Origin: Candidatus Obscuribacterales bacterium
Lineage (GTDB): Bacteria; Cyanobacteriota; Vampirovibrionia; Obscuribacterales; Obscuribacteraceae
DNA: 47,893 bases
Direction of reading: 5' to 3'
Assembly (NCBI GenBank): GCA_949127735.1
Contig: CASBPX010000128.1
Span: 1-47,893, forward strand
In this document: piece after piece, positions 22,925 to 31,025 of the stretch
How the letters are laid out: the number at the start of each line of letters is the position of its first letter
Position numbering within the stretch: the stretch's first letter is position 1
Position numbers and translations under genes: made by a program
The notes under the pieces: model-generated
Told to the model about the DNA's origin: nothing
Seen by the model: the letters and a program-made list of their open reading frames with translations, nothing else
Databases searched by the model: none

Positions 22925-23269
22925 TTAATCTTCGCCGGAAAGGGCCCTGGTTGCTGCGTAGTCAGCTATCACTGCCGCCTGGTCTGACGCTCCAATCATA
23001 TGCGCGTGCTGTTCTAATCTTTTCAGCTCGTGCTTTGATTTGTATTTTAAATCGTCAGTACTGAAATTAGGATTTGTCAAAATTACAGTTCGATTGGTGT
23101 AAGAAAGAACATCGGCAGCGCAAAAGGCTAATATCGTAAAGCTTGCATAGCCAAATAATATGAAAAATGGGTTGCCCCAATAGCCAAGCTTTATGGCAAC
23201 AGCAGCAGCGAACGCCGTTAAAAATAACAGCGTCGGCAAAATGCCAAATAGTTTGTAAGTCGTCTTCAA
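22925..23269 (-). CDS. Small two-helix membrane protein (114 aa)
   Basis: Two hydrophobic segments ('LFGILPTLLFLTAFAAAVAI' and 'FFILFGYASFTILAFCAADVL') are followed by a soluble tail with a helix 'YKSKHELKRLEQHAHMIGASD'. No family recognised. The reading frame begins at a TTG directly after the stop codon of the upstream hydrolase gene, with no clear ribosome binding site, so translation may depend on termination-reinitiation. It ends before the shared palindromic terminator. Confidence 0.62.
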   Translation of the reverse strand: MKTTYKLFGILPTLLFLTAFAAAVAIKLGYWGNPFFILFGYASFTILAFCAADVLSYTNRTVILTNPNFSTDDLKYKSKHELKRLEQHAHMIGASDQAAVIADYAATRALSGED

Positions 23270-24001
23270 CTAGCTAGATAAATTCCACGCCAGAACTTCA
23301 CTGAGAAAATCTTTCATTGATTGCCACGAGCGTTTGTCGGCTGCTGCGTTGAACATCAGACCATTTTCCGGCATGTTCATCGCTGGGTTAGTGAAGGCAT
23401 GGCCGGTGTGGCCATATGAGTGCAGCTGCCAATCTGCTTTGGCATCAGTCAGTTCTTTGGCAATATTTAGTGCCTCTGCTGGTGGTGCCATTGGGTCGTC
23501 GAAGCCGTGCAAAATCAATATTTTTGCTGAGATTTCTGCTTGTGAGCCCAAGTTTGGCGGATCGAACAGGCCGTGAAAGCTGACTGCGCCTTGCAGCCCG
23601 GCTGGAACGGCGCGGGCAAGATCGATGGCACAAAGGCCGCCGAAACAATAACCGATAATCGCCATTCGATTGCCATCCACGGCAGGGTGCGCCTGCGCCG
23701 CCATGTGTCCGGCCAACAATCGTTTGCGCAACATGGCCCGGTCGTCCATAAATGGCTGCATCAATTTACCGTTTTCGTCCATGGAGGCCCCAGTGCGGCC
23801 ATGCCCATAGTTGTCCAGGGCAAAAGCCGTGTAGCCCAGCTCGGCCAGTTTGTTTGCTTTTTCACGGACAAAATCGTCTTGTCCACCCCACGCATGGCTT
23901 ATGAGCACACACGGGCGTTTTTCATCATCCGGTTGAGCATAGGCTGCGTAACCCTTACAGGTGGTCTCGCCGTCGGTATATTCCACAGTCTCAGTACGCA
24001 T
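23270..24001 (-). CDS. Dienelactone hydrolase-family alpha/beta hydrolase (243 aa)
   Basis: An alpha/beta hydrolase with the DLH triad: Cys119 nucleophile in 'IGYCFGG', Asp169 in 'HGFDDPMAP', and His201 in 'GHTGHAFT'. The 'SHAWGGQDDFVR' region forms the oxyanion side. The family hydrolyses dienelactones and related esters; many members have unknown physiological substrates. Although it lies near the kynurenine operon, it is on the opposite strand and is not a kynurenine formamidase, which has other motifs. It starts 43 bp after the DsbA-like gene on the same strand and abuts the small membrane protein gene. Confidence 0.9.
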   Translation of the reverse strand: MRTETVEYTDGETTCKGYAAYAQPDDEKRPCVLISHAWGGQDDFVREKANKLAELGYTAFALDNYGHGRTGASMDENGKLMQPFMDDRAMLRKRLLAGHMAAQAHPAVDGNRMAIIGYCFGGLCAIDLARAVPAGLQGAVSFHGLFDPPNLGSQAEISAKILILHGFDDPMAPPAEALNIAKELTDAKADWQLHSYGHTGHAFTNPAMNMPENGLMFNAAADKRSWQSMKDFLSEVLAWNLSS

Positions 24002-24044
24002 TGGCCCTCGCGAAAATTAAAAATGAGGCCTTAGTTTACCGTAT

Positions 24045-24686
24045 TTAGACTTGCTGATAGGCCATGTATACGCGCTTCAAGATTTCAGCGAATTGGTCTG
24101 GAGATTGGGCGCCAGAGGCAATGACGTCGCCCTCGATAACAAAAGCAGGCACACCGCTAATTCCGAGGCGAATTCCAACCTGCTCTTCTGCCTTAACTTC
24201 GCTGGTGCCCTCGTTAGATGCCAAAAATGCCGTCACTTCGTTCTCGTCGAGCCCGGCTTTAACGCCAATTGCCACTAAGATATCGGTGTTTCCGATATCG
24301 GCCGCTTCTTCAAAATATTTTTTAAACAGCAAATCAGCCACGGCGTCTTGTTTGCCTTTGGGTTCGGCAAACCACATCAGACGGTGGGCATTAAATGTGT
24401 TTGGAGTGCGCTCAAGTTTTTCGAGATTGAATTTGAGGCCGTCTGCGGCAGCTTTTGCCGTTATCTCTTGGTCCATTTCTTGTGAGCGCTCCCAGCTGCC
24501 AAATTTACAGGTGCGATATTCTTTGCGGCACATTCCTTCCGTCGGCATGGTGGGGTTAAGCTCGAAAGGCCGCCAAACCACCTGAAAATCGACACTATCG
24601 CCCAATTGTTTCAGCGCCTTGTCGAATCGAGCTTTGCCGATGTAGCACCAGGGGCAGACAATGTCAGAATAAATTTCCAGTTTCAC
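24045..24686 (-). CDS. DsbA/FrnE-family thioredoxin-fold oxidoreductase (213 aa)
   Basis: A DsbA-like thioredoxin fold with helical insertion. The active-site CPWC lies at residues 11-14 ('SDIVCPWCYIG'), the cis-Pro is in 'GISGVPAFVI', and the motif 'FELNPTMPTEG' is typical of the FrnE/2-hydroxychromene-2-carboxylate isomerase group. There is no signal peptide, so it acts in the cytosol. FrnE proteins work as disulfide isomerases or in stress resistance; the precise substrate is not known. First gene of a minus-strand set with the hydrolase and the small membrane protein, and divergent from a short gene with a palindromic operator-like site upstream. Confidence 0.92.
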   Translation of the reverse strand: MKLEIYSDIVCPWCYIGKARFDKALKQLGDSVDFQVVWRPFELNPTMPTEGMCRKEYRTCKFGSWERSQEMDQEITAKAAADGLKFNLEKLERTPNTFNAHRLMWFAEPKGKQDAVADLLFKKYFEEAADIGNTDILVAIGVKAGLDENEVTAFLASNEGTSEVKAEEQVGIRLGISGVPAFVIEGDVIASGAQSPDQFAEILKRVYMAYQQV

Positions 24687-24787
24687 CGCAGGCTCCTTTG
24701 GTATCGCGCTTACCGTCTCACTCTAGATAGTCTAGACAATGCTGCCGTCCTTTTCGTTGAATATTAAATTTTGGAACTTTTAGGTAG

Positions 24788-24801
24788 ACTGACCAGTCAG
24801 T
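24788..24801. promoter_or_regulatory. Operator-like inverted repeat in the divergent 24.7-kb promoter region
   Basis: ACTGAC (24788-24793) and GTCAGT (24796-24801) are perfect arms with a 2-bp spacer, a form common for TetR-family operators. It lies between the divergent FrnE-like gene and the 71-aa gene. No regulator gene of that family is in the window. Confidence 0.45.
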
Positions 24802-24839
24802 TAAGTCGCTGGAGCTGGGGCCCAAAAAGGAGACATTCC

Positions 24840-25055
24840 ATGCATCTTTCAAATGACAACACAGTAGCAACAACTTTCACAGGGCACACCCCTGAAGAAA
24901 CGTGGTTGGCCACCCTGAGTGAGCAATACGGCGTTGAGCCCGTAATTGTCAAAAAGAGAACACGAAGACTGCGTCGTATGCAATCGCAAAATTTTGTGCA
25001 GCGAGCTGTTCATAATGTAATTGAATTATTTACTGGCCAGAGAGAAGTTGCGTAG
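24840..25055 (+). CDS. Small basic hypothetical protein (71 aa)
   Basis: No known family. The ATG at 24840 is chosen because AAAGGAGA precedes it; the open frame upstream to 24771 lacks a start with a ribosome binding site. It begins with a polar 'HTPEETWLATLSEQYGVEPV' stretch, then a strongly basic 'VKKRTRRLRRMQ' segment and an amphipathic helix 'FVQRAVHNVIELFTGQ'. The basic patch could bind nucleic acid or membrane; this is inference. Its stop is 11 bp from the convergent Ser/Thr kinase stop. An operator-like palindrome lies about 40 bp upstream, which suggests regulated expression. Confidence 0.7.
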   Translation: MHLSNDNTVATTFTGHTPEETWLATLSEQYGVEPVIVKKRTRRLRRMQSQNFVQRAVHNVIELFTGQREVA

Positions 25056-25066
25056 CTTGCCGAAAA

Positions 25067-26518
25067 CTAAACACACATTTTCAACCGCTCTTTTAGATCA
25101 GCGGCTGAAGCAATGCGTGTTGAAAGATCAAGTGCAGTCATATCTGCCACCACTTTGCTCAGACTTTCTGAAATATTCGCATCGATAGCGCCTGGAATTG
25201 ATTGCGAAAGTGGCACTGGCTCTTTGCCGGTGAGCAAATAGTGCAGTGTTCCACCCAGTGAATAAATGTCGCTCTGCGCCAGTGCCTGCCCGCGAAATTG
25301 CTCGGGCGAAATATAACAATGTTTGCCCACCAGAGTAGCGGTGGCATTGGCAATTAATTCGTTGGCCACTCCAAAGTCGATGATAATGGGCACGTTAGTA
25401 CTGGCCAAAATGATATTTTCAGGTGTGAGATCGCGATGCAAAATCGGGGGATTCATACTATGCAAATAGCTTAGAGTGTCTGTTAAAGATTGAGCCCAGG
25501 CAAGCACTTCGCTTTGTGGGCGAGGGCCATTTTCGCGCACCATTTGTCTGAATGTTTCGCCGGCGATATATTGCAATAGCAAATACTCTCGTTCATTTTC
25601 GCGAAAGGCTCTAATCACTTGAACGATGTTTGGGTGGTCCAAGCGCTTGAGCAAATCAACTTCACGTCTGAATAATTCATACGCCTTTTGCTTGAGCTCG
25701 TCTTTGCTCTGGCTTGGAATGATAGATTCTTTGAGTACATACAAAGTATGTTTGTCTTCCTGCACAAGATACACAGCAGATAGGCCGCCAAAAGCAATTT
25801 GTCTTATTACAACGAGCCTGCCTGTATCTAGTACTTCGCCTGGCTCTAGTGGTATGAACGCCGCTGCGGTAAAGCGGCTATCTAATTCGTCACCAAGCAT
25901 CTGGCGATGACTACGTTCTCTGCCTGGCAGTGCGAGCATGGCAAATTTTTGTTGAAGCGATTCGAGCAGTGGGTTGCGTGCATTCTGAGGCAACCACATT
26001 TCGGCGGCCAGGAGCAATTTTTCTGCATCTTGTGGAGTCATTGCGCCAAGTTTGAGTTTGTAGTTTTTGTTGTCGACTGTGTGAATTTGCAACTGCAATT
26101 TTTCGTATGCATCATCAATGTTGCCTACCACAATCATGCTCGCAACTTTTGACCAGGCGATATTATTTTTGAGACCGTTTAGTAAGGCTAAAAACATTGG
26201 CAGTCGCAATCCGGTGTCGTTAGCTATGAGCTTGCGATCTGTTGCAAGCAGGCTAACTGTGGCAAAAGCACCGATGTAGCTGACAGCGCTGATCACAAGA
26301 CCGATTGCTTTTAGAGGGTCTGACCACAGTTGATTAAACATGACAATGAATTGGGGGGGTTGAGTAAGCAGATAAAATATTCCCAAAACAACTACAAAGG
26401 TCAAGTAGATCGCCGGCACAATGAGCCAGGCCGGTGATGACAGTACGCACAACCATGTGACCAATGTTGCCGTTTTGCTTCGGTAGCTAATTACAACATT
26501 TTCGTTAGCCAAGTTCAC
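25067..26518 (-). CDS. Membrane Ser/Thr protein kinase, C-terminal kinase domain (483 aa)
   Basis: Two or three membrane helices at the N-terminus (about 18-55 and 70-92) and a soluble linker (about 93-225, PH/GRAM-like by appearance) precede a Hanks-type kinase at about 235-480. Kinase motifs: Gly loop 'FGGLSAVYL', ATP Lys263 ('YVLKES'), alpha-C Glu286, catalytic loop 'HRDLTPENII' (Asp363) and 'DFGVAN' (Asp381). The catalytic-loop Lys of 'HRDLKPxN' is Thr365 here, as also in the neighbouring kinase, a variant found in some bacterial kinases. Usual PknB-type kinases have the reverse order, with the kinase domain first. It overlaps the upstream kinase gene by 14 bp, so the two are surely cotranscribed. 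Confidence 0.92.
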   Translation of the reverse strand: MNLANENVVISYRSKTATLVTWLCVLSSPAWLIVPAIYLTFVVVLGIFYLLTQPPQFIVMFNQLWSDPLKAIGLVISAVSYIGAFATVSLLATDRKLIANDTGLRLPMFLALLNGLKNNIAWSKVASMIVVGNIDDAYEKLQLQIHTVDNKNYKLKLGAMTPQDAEKLLLAAEMWLPQNARNPLLESLQQKFAMLALPGRERSHRQMLGDELDSRFTAAAFIPLEPGEVLDTGRLVVIRQIAFGGLSAVYLVQEDKHTLYVLKESIIPSQSKDELKQKAYELFRREVDLLKRLDHPNIVQVIRAFRENEREYLLLQYIAGETFRQMVRENGPRPQSEVLAWAQSLTDTLSYLHSMNPPILHRDLTPENIILASTNVPIIIDFGVANELIANATATLVGKHCYISPEQFRGQALAQSDIYSLGGTLHYLLTGKEPVPLSQSIPGAIDANISESLSKVVADMTALDLSTRIASAADLKERLKMCV

Positions 26519-28553
26519 TTTCCTTTAAAAGGGCGCGACTGATGTCAGCTGCGCTCTCAGGGCGTTTCTGTTCTTCAAATTCTGTCAGCGTACTAATCAG
26601 CTCAGCAAGTTCGCCACGCAAAATTACATTGCCACCAATAGTAGTGTCAAGCTGTAATTTCGACAAAGGCGTGGGCTCACATGCTGAAAGTAAATAGAAC
26701 AGTGTCGCACCCATAGCATAGAGATCACTGCGCTCAGTGGCCTGCCCGCGGAACTGCTCAGGCGGCATATATGCATGTTTGCCCACAACAGCTGAGGTCA
26801 CGTGCTCAGTTGTATTTTGTGCGACACCAAAATCGATCAGTTTGATTTTGCCGTGTTCATCGAGCATTAGATTGTCTGGTGTAAAATCCCGGTGAATCAC
26901 CTTCTGCCCGTGCAAATAATCGAGAATTTCGCACATTTGTAAGGCAAAATCTCTGACTTCTTCTTCACTGAAATATCCGTTTGTTTGCACGAGACTTTTA
27001 AGGCTTTCACCGTGTACTCTTTCCATTACTAAAAAGCCGCGGCTGCCTTCCACGAAAGAGTCAACGACTTTTACCAGGCCAGGGTGGTTGAGGTTGGCTA
27101 AAAAATCGGCTTCTGCCTTGTACTTCGCGTACTGTGCGAGATTTTTCTCAATGTCGTTAAATGTGGGAAGGATTGATTCTTTGACAATTAAATCGACATT
27201 CTTTATATCGAGATTATTTAGATCAATATTTTCGGCGTCGCCCCTATTTGAATGCGAGGCCAGATAAACGGTGCTCTGGCCGCCGAGCATAAAGCGGTCG
27301 ATAATTTTATAGTGTCCGTCTTTAATTGTGTCTCCTGCTACAAGGGGCACCAGGGCTTCTGAATGCGGCGCCTTGGTAATTCCTGATAGCCAGATGTCGG
27401 TAAAACTCGATTCTGTTGGCGGCCTGAGCATGGCAATGGCGTTTGAATCTATGGCCACATGCGGCGCATATTTTTCGATTGCTTGAGCCAAAACCCCTCT
27501 TTGTGATGCACTGCCAAGCGCTTGAAGATCAATTGAGAAACCATGCCCTGAGGCGCTTTCAATTTTTACAAGATTATGTTGCTTGTCACGACTACCTGTC
27601 TTTTGCGACAAATTGATCTTGTCAATTTCTGACCATTTGATTTGCCCCAGTTGTTTTTTCAAACCCAGAACCGCTAGCTCTAAGCTCAAGCCGTTGTCGG
27701 TGATGGTCAGTCTGTTAGCGCCTAAGCAGTATGGCAGAGCCAGGGCTCCTAGAATAGTGACTGCAATTAAGCCAAGCATACCGGTAGCGTGAGTTGCTCC
27801 GGCTGCAGCCACATCACCGGTAGACAGCAGCATCTGAAAGAAGAGTTTTATGAACGGGCTGGCGATAGACCTTAATTGATGCCCAAGTGGATTGTTGGTG
27901 TAAGGCATCAGGTGCATTACAGAATAGAGAAAAGTCACCATTAGCGAGCAAGTGCAGATCCATGCCATCCAAAAATAATTTTGATAGCCGGCCAGCATTT
28001 GTATAAACTGTCCGAACAAAGGGCGGGTATCATAAGCTAAGTGCATTTTACCGCTTAATGTAAATACTTTACTTGTAACTGCATTATTGAGCGCGTTGCG
28101 GGCAGATGTTGAAATTTTTGCATGAGGAGCATTCTGCTCAATAGCCCTCAGCAAGCGCAGTCTGTTCTCTATCTTTAAATTTGAAAGGCTGATGGTTTCT
28201 TGTTTTACTTTCTCGCCTTTCTTAAAAAGTAGCACCACTTTATCTGCTTTGTAGTCACTACCTGTGGTGTCTACCTCAAGCAGGTCTGCGCTTTTGTATT
28301 GCGGACCGAGAGCGAAACGAAAATGGTTATTGCTCACATAGAGTTTTTTACTTAGTAAGGCAATGCATATGGCAGTGTAAACCAAGGGAAGGAGATTGAA
28401 CCAGATGAACCGAAGCAGGTGTGAACTTTCTGGAATTGTCCAGTACACCAGGTAAAGTGGCAACGGCAGTACTAGAAGCTTAAGCAGTCGCCTCGTAACA
28501 GGGCGATGCAAGCCGATTGCATAAAGTCTTGGCGGCCGCTTTGGCGTCGACAT
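26505..28553 (-). CDS. Membrane Ser/Thr protein kinase, larger paralogue (682 aa)
   Basis: Same plan as the kinase gene that follows. Four likely membrane helices (about 22-40, 45-68, 193-216, 258-278) alternate with two PH-like cytosolic segments (70-145 and 280-370), followed by a kinase domain at about 412-680. Motifs: 'LGGQSTVYL', Lys458 ('LIVKES'), Glu481, catalytic loop 'HRDFTPDNLM' (Asp556, Thr558 in place of Lys), 'DFGVAQ' (Asp574) and 'GKHAYMPPEQF'. The activation loop and APE-like 'PPEQ' are intact. The duplicated membrane/PH-like block suggests internal duplication and paralogy with the downstream kinase. The stimulus and substrates cannot be read. Confidence 0.92.
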   Translation of the reverse strand: MSTPKRPPRLYAIGLHRPVTRRLLKLLVLPLPLYLVYWTIPESSHLLRFIWFNLLPLVYTAICIALLSKKLYVSNNHFRFALGPQYKSADLLEVDTTGSDYKADKVVLLFKKGEKVKQETISLSNLKIENRLRLLRAIEQNAPHAKISTSARNALNNAVTSKVFTLSGKMHLAYDTRPLFGQFIQMLAGYQNYFWMAWICTCSLMVTFLYSVMHLMPYTNNPLGHQLRSIASPFIKLFFQMLLSTGDVAAAGATHATGMLGLIAVTILGALALPYCLGANRLTITDNGLSLELAVLGLKKQLGQIKWSEIDKINLSQKTGSRDKQHNLVKIESASGHGFSIDLQALGSASQRGVLAQAIEKYAPHVAIDSNAIAMLRPPTESSFTDIWLSGITKAPHSEALVPLVAGDTIKDGHYKIIDRFMLGGQSTVYLASHSNRGDAENIDLNNLDIKNVDLIVKESILPTFNDIEKNLAQYAKYKAEADFLANLNHPGLVKVVDSFVEGSRGFLVMERVHGESLKSLVQTNGYFSEEEVRDFALQMCEILDYLHGQKVIHRDFTPDNLMLDEHGKIKLIDFGVAQNTTEHVTSAVVGKHAYMPPEQFRGQATERSDLYAMGATLFYLLSACEPTPLSKLQLDTTIGGNVILRGELAELISTLTEFEEQKRPESAADISRALLKESELG

Positions 28554-28595
28554 TTTTATAGCTCGACCTTTTCATCGTATACATTGATAAAAGCT

Positions 28596-29222
28596 TTAAC
28601 GCTCGGCGAAAACGCGGTGTCTAGCGGCTGGCTGGGCACCAGCGGGCGCATAGTTGCCGGCGTTATATTGGGCCATGTTGGGTTGAGCGTAATTTGCTTG
28701 AGGATAATTTGGCTGAGCGTAATTCTCTTGAGGATAAATCGGCTGTGCAAAGCTATTCTGCACAGAAGTGTTTTGCTCAAAGTTTGATTGTGGATAGTTT
28801 TGAGGAACTGTAGCAGAAGCGCGGGGTTTTGAGCCGAACCCTTGCTGGGAGGCATACATGAGCTGCTGATCAAAAGTAGCTTGCGGCCGATTGGTGGGCA
28901 TGCCGTCGGGTAGTGCAGCACTGGCTGCGGCCGGTGCGGTGATTTGGCCAACATTGTCGCGACCGACAGCCTGAGCCTCTCTTTCTGCATCGACGCGCTT
29001 TTGCGTGACCCATGGCAATTCGATGCCGCCGTCACCCCAATTGATAATAAAAGGCAATAGCATGATCAGGAAAACCACGAGCGCCCCAATTATGGGAACG
29101 ATTGTAGGATTCGGTAATGAGGTAATGGGCTTGTTTTTCTCGCCTTGTAACGCGCTGCTCCAACCAGGTGATTGATCAGGGTGGTGGCCAGGAAGACCGC
29201 CACCGCCGTTATTATGACTCAT
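28596..29222 (-). CDS. Single-pass membrane protein with Pro/Gln/Tyr repeat tail (208 aa)
   Basis: A Gly/His-rich N-terminus ('NNGGGGLPGHHPDQSP') is followed by one membrane helix ('TIVPIIGALVVFLIMLLPFII') and a disordered tail rich in Pro, Gln, Asn, Ala and Tyr. Within the tail are repeats of the form 'YPQ-NYAQPN' (about residues 157-185). The pattern resembles proline-rich tails that are targets of Ser/Thr kinases or bind partners; it lies 42 bp before the kinase pair, which makes it a candidate substrate, but that is inference. An overlapping frame (28556-29035) is a shadow. No family recognised. Confidence 0.75.
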   Translation of the reverse strand: MSHNNGGGGLPGHHPDQSPGWSSALQGEKNKPITSLPNPTIVPIIGALVVFLIMLLPFIINWGDGGIELPWVTQKRVDAEREAQAVGRDNVGQITAPAAASAALPDGMPTNRPQATFDQQLMYASQQGFGSKPRASATVPQNYPQSNFEQNTSVQNSFAQPIYPQENYAQPNYPQANYAQPNMAQYNAGNYAPAGAQPAARHRVFAER

Positions 29223-29290
29223 TCAGTGTCTCCGCCATGACCGTTATATATTAACCGCAGTATCGGAAAATATATAATTATTTCTCGCGC

Positions 29291-29959
29291 TCAGTGGGAA
29301 TTTCCCCGCCCCAGTCTGATGATCTGGTCGGCCATGGGTCTGGTGGTTTTGATTAATTTGGCATTGGGCAGGTCGGTGGAATTCATTTTCTCTTTGGCCT
29401 GCTCTGCTGAACGCCCGCCTTGTATGTGTCTTTCCAGCAGGCGGGGTTTAATTTCGCTCAAGGTGCTTTCGATGTACCAAACCTCGTCTAGCAGAGGCTT
29501 GATGTTCAGCCACGGATTGCTGGCCAGCAATAGATAATTGCCTTCGACAATTAAAAGTTTGTGTTGAGGTTGCACGCGAATGGCGTTGTCGGTGGGTTCT
29601 TCGGTGGCACGGTCGAAGGCAGGGCAACCAATTGTGGTGGCAGCTTGTTCGCGCAAAGCTTTCAATAATTCGATAAATGCATCAGCGTTAAAACTGTCGG
29701 GAATGCCCTTTAATTCCCACAGACCCCAGGCACTGAGCTCGGCATTGAGACGATGAAAGCCATCCATCGGCACTACTATGGCCAATTCATTTTGCATTAT
29801 TTGGTTGATTGTTTGGGCCAATTCCAAACTCAATGTGCTTTTGCCTGATGCTGGAAAGCCAGTGATGCCGAGCAAATAACGCTTGTCTTTGCCAAGGCTC
29901 GTGATTTTCTCAACGAGACTTTGGAGAATTTCGACTGGCAGTTTTTCACTTAATGACAT
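29291..29959 (-). CDS. P-loop nucleoside/uridine kinase-like protein (222 aa)
   Basis: An ATP-binding kinase of the uridine kinase/pantothenate kinase-like group. The Walker A motif is 'GFPASGKST' (34-42); 'VPMDGFHRLNAEL' is the substrate-binding strand ('DgFH') typical of this set, 'VEGNYLLL' is the 'EGnYLLl' motif, and 'RLLERHIQGGRS' forms the lid. Homologues phosphorylate nucleosides, pantothenate or sugars (fructose kinase-like FrcK); the substrate cannot be fixed from the sequence. It overlaps the metallopeptidase gene by 14 bp and lies 68 bp before the Pro/Gln-rich protein gene, so it sits inside the long minus-strand operon. Confidence 0.88.
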   Translation of the reverse strand: MSLSEKLPVEILQSLVEKITSLGKDKRYLLGITGFPASGKSTLSLELAQTINQIMQNELAIVVPMDGFHRLNAELSAWGLWELKGIPDSFNADAFIELLKALREQAATTIGCPAFDRATEEPTDNAIRVQPQHKLLIVEGNYLLLASNPWLNIKPLLDEVWYIESTLSEIKPRLLERHIQGGRSAEQAKEKMNSTDLPNAKLIKTTRPMADQIIRLGRGNSH

Positions 29960-31025
29960 TGGTTATATATTTGAATGTTTTGGGAAAAGTTTTTGCCAGG
30001 CTGGCATTGTAAGGCACTGTCAGCAAGCGTGGATCAGCCGCGAAGGAGAACAGTTCGGCAAACAATTCAGATTCACCGGCGCCGTCGCCCTGAGTGTAAT
30101 AGGGGAATGTGTTTTTTTGCGTATTGGTGAGACACTGTAGATCTTCTGTATAATTTCTTGTATAGACCGGGTTCTGCGAAAGATTACGGCGGCAGTGGTC
30201 GAATGCGTGACCCATTTCGTGCAGCATCGATGCGCAAATTTCGGGATTTTGCCTGGGCACGCTGCTCTTCCATGAAACTCTTTCAGATATCAGAATTAGC
30301 TTTGAATTGCCGCGGTACATCGCCGGACAATTTGTATAGCCGCCTCCGTGAACGTAGCCACGCGGCCTTTCCATAACCAGATCGGGATCGGCTTCCACCA
30401 TTCCGGGAGTGACCATCACTTTAACACCAAAATCTTTTAATTCATCGCGAATTTTTTTCGGCACGATTTTTAAAGCACGATCGACTTGCGACAGAGCAAA
30501 GTTAGTATCAGCTGTGGTTCTTTTTACTTCAATGAGAGTTTTGTCGATAGATGCAGGATTAAAGTCTTTCGGAACAGCAGTAGGATAAAGCGCCTCCTCT
30601 TGCTGCTTCTTCTTCTCTTCTTCAGCCGCTACTGCGTCATTGACTGCGGGGGTAACTGATTTTTTTGTGGTTGGAACCTCGGTATTTCTAGCTGCTCCAT
30701 TCAGGCTTGCCAGGCCTGAGTTGGCATAATTCGCTAGTGCCGTATTTGGTGCTAGAGCGGCAGTGATTTCGTAGTGCGTGCGTGCTTCTCGTGTGCGGTT
30801 GAGTTTAATTAGAGAGTTGGCCAGGTAATAGTGGGCAGTGGCGTCGCGTGAAAGAGCAGCTGTACAGGCACCTTCCAGTAGAGTTGTGCAACGCTGATAA
30901 TCGCCCTTGTTGTAAGCTTCGATGCCCTGCCGCAAACTTTGGTCTGGTGCGGCCAGGACCCCGCTGTCTAGAACAACGGGGCCCAAAAGGGCAAGTAAAG
31001 CTACAGTGATTGTCGCCCGTTTCAT
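29946..31025 (-). CDS. Secreted TPR plus ATLF-like zinc metallopeptidase (359 aa)
   Basis: Signal peptide at 1-25 ('VALLALLGPVVLDSGVLAA'), TPR-like helices at 30-110 ('GIEAYNKGDYQRCTTLL', 'HYYLANSLIKLNRTREA'), a charged linker (115-150), and a peptidase domain of the anthrax lethal factor-like/Pro-Pro endopeptidase type at about 185-355. The zinc site is 'MLHEMGHAFDHC' (His269, Glu270, His273), and the third ligand is a Glu in 'ESELFAELF' (Glu320 or Glu324). Family members are secreted proteases that cut proline-rich or host proteins. The start directly follows the YceI stop codon; the end overlaps the kinase gene. The active site looks complete, so it is likely an active exported protease. 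Confidence 0.87.
   Translation of the reverse strand: MKRATITVALLALLGPVVLDSGVLAAPDQSLRQGIEAYNKGDYQRCTTLLEGACTAALSRDATAHYYLANSLIKLNRTREARTHYEITAALAPNTALANYANSGLASLNGAARNTEVPTTKKSVTPAVNDAVAAEEEKKKQQEEALYPTAVPKDFNPASIDKTLIEVKRTTADTNFALSQVDRALKIVPKKIRDELKDFGVKVMVTPGMVEADPDLVMERPRGYVHGGGYTNCPAMYRGNSKLILISERVSWKSSVPRQNPEICASMLHEMGHAFDHCRRNLSQNPVYTRNYTEDLQCLTNTQKNTFPYYTQGDGAGESELFAELFSFAADPRLLTVPYNASLAKTFPKTFKYITNVIK

Noticed and set aside
23270-24001. Dienelactone-hydrolase-family enzyme as the missing kynurenine formamidase
   Set aside because: It has a Cys nucleophile in GYCFGG and a DLH triad, unlike known kynurenine formamidases, and is on the opposite strand in a different operon.
28556-29035. 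Minus-strand frame of 159 codons
   Set aside because: It overlaps the membrane protein gene at 28596-29222 in another frame; its sequence lacks protein-like composition and the longer frame has a clear membrane helix and repeats.
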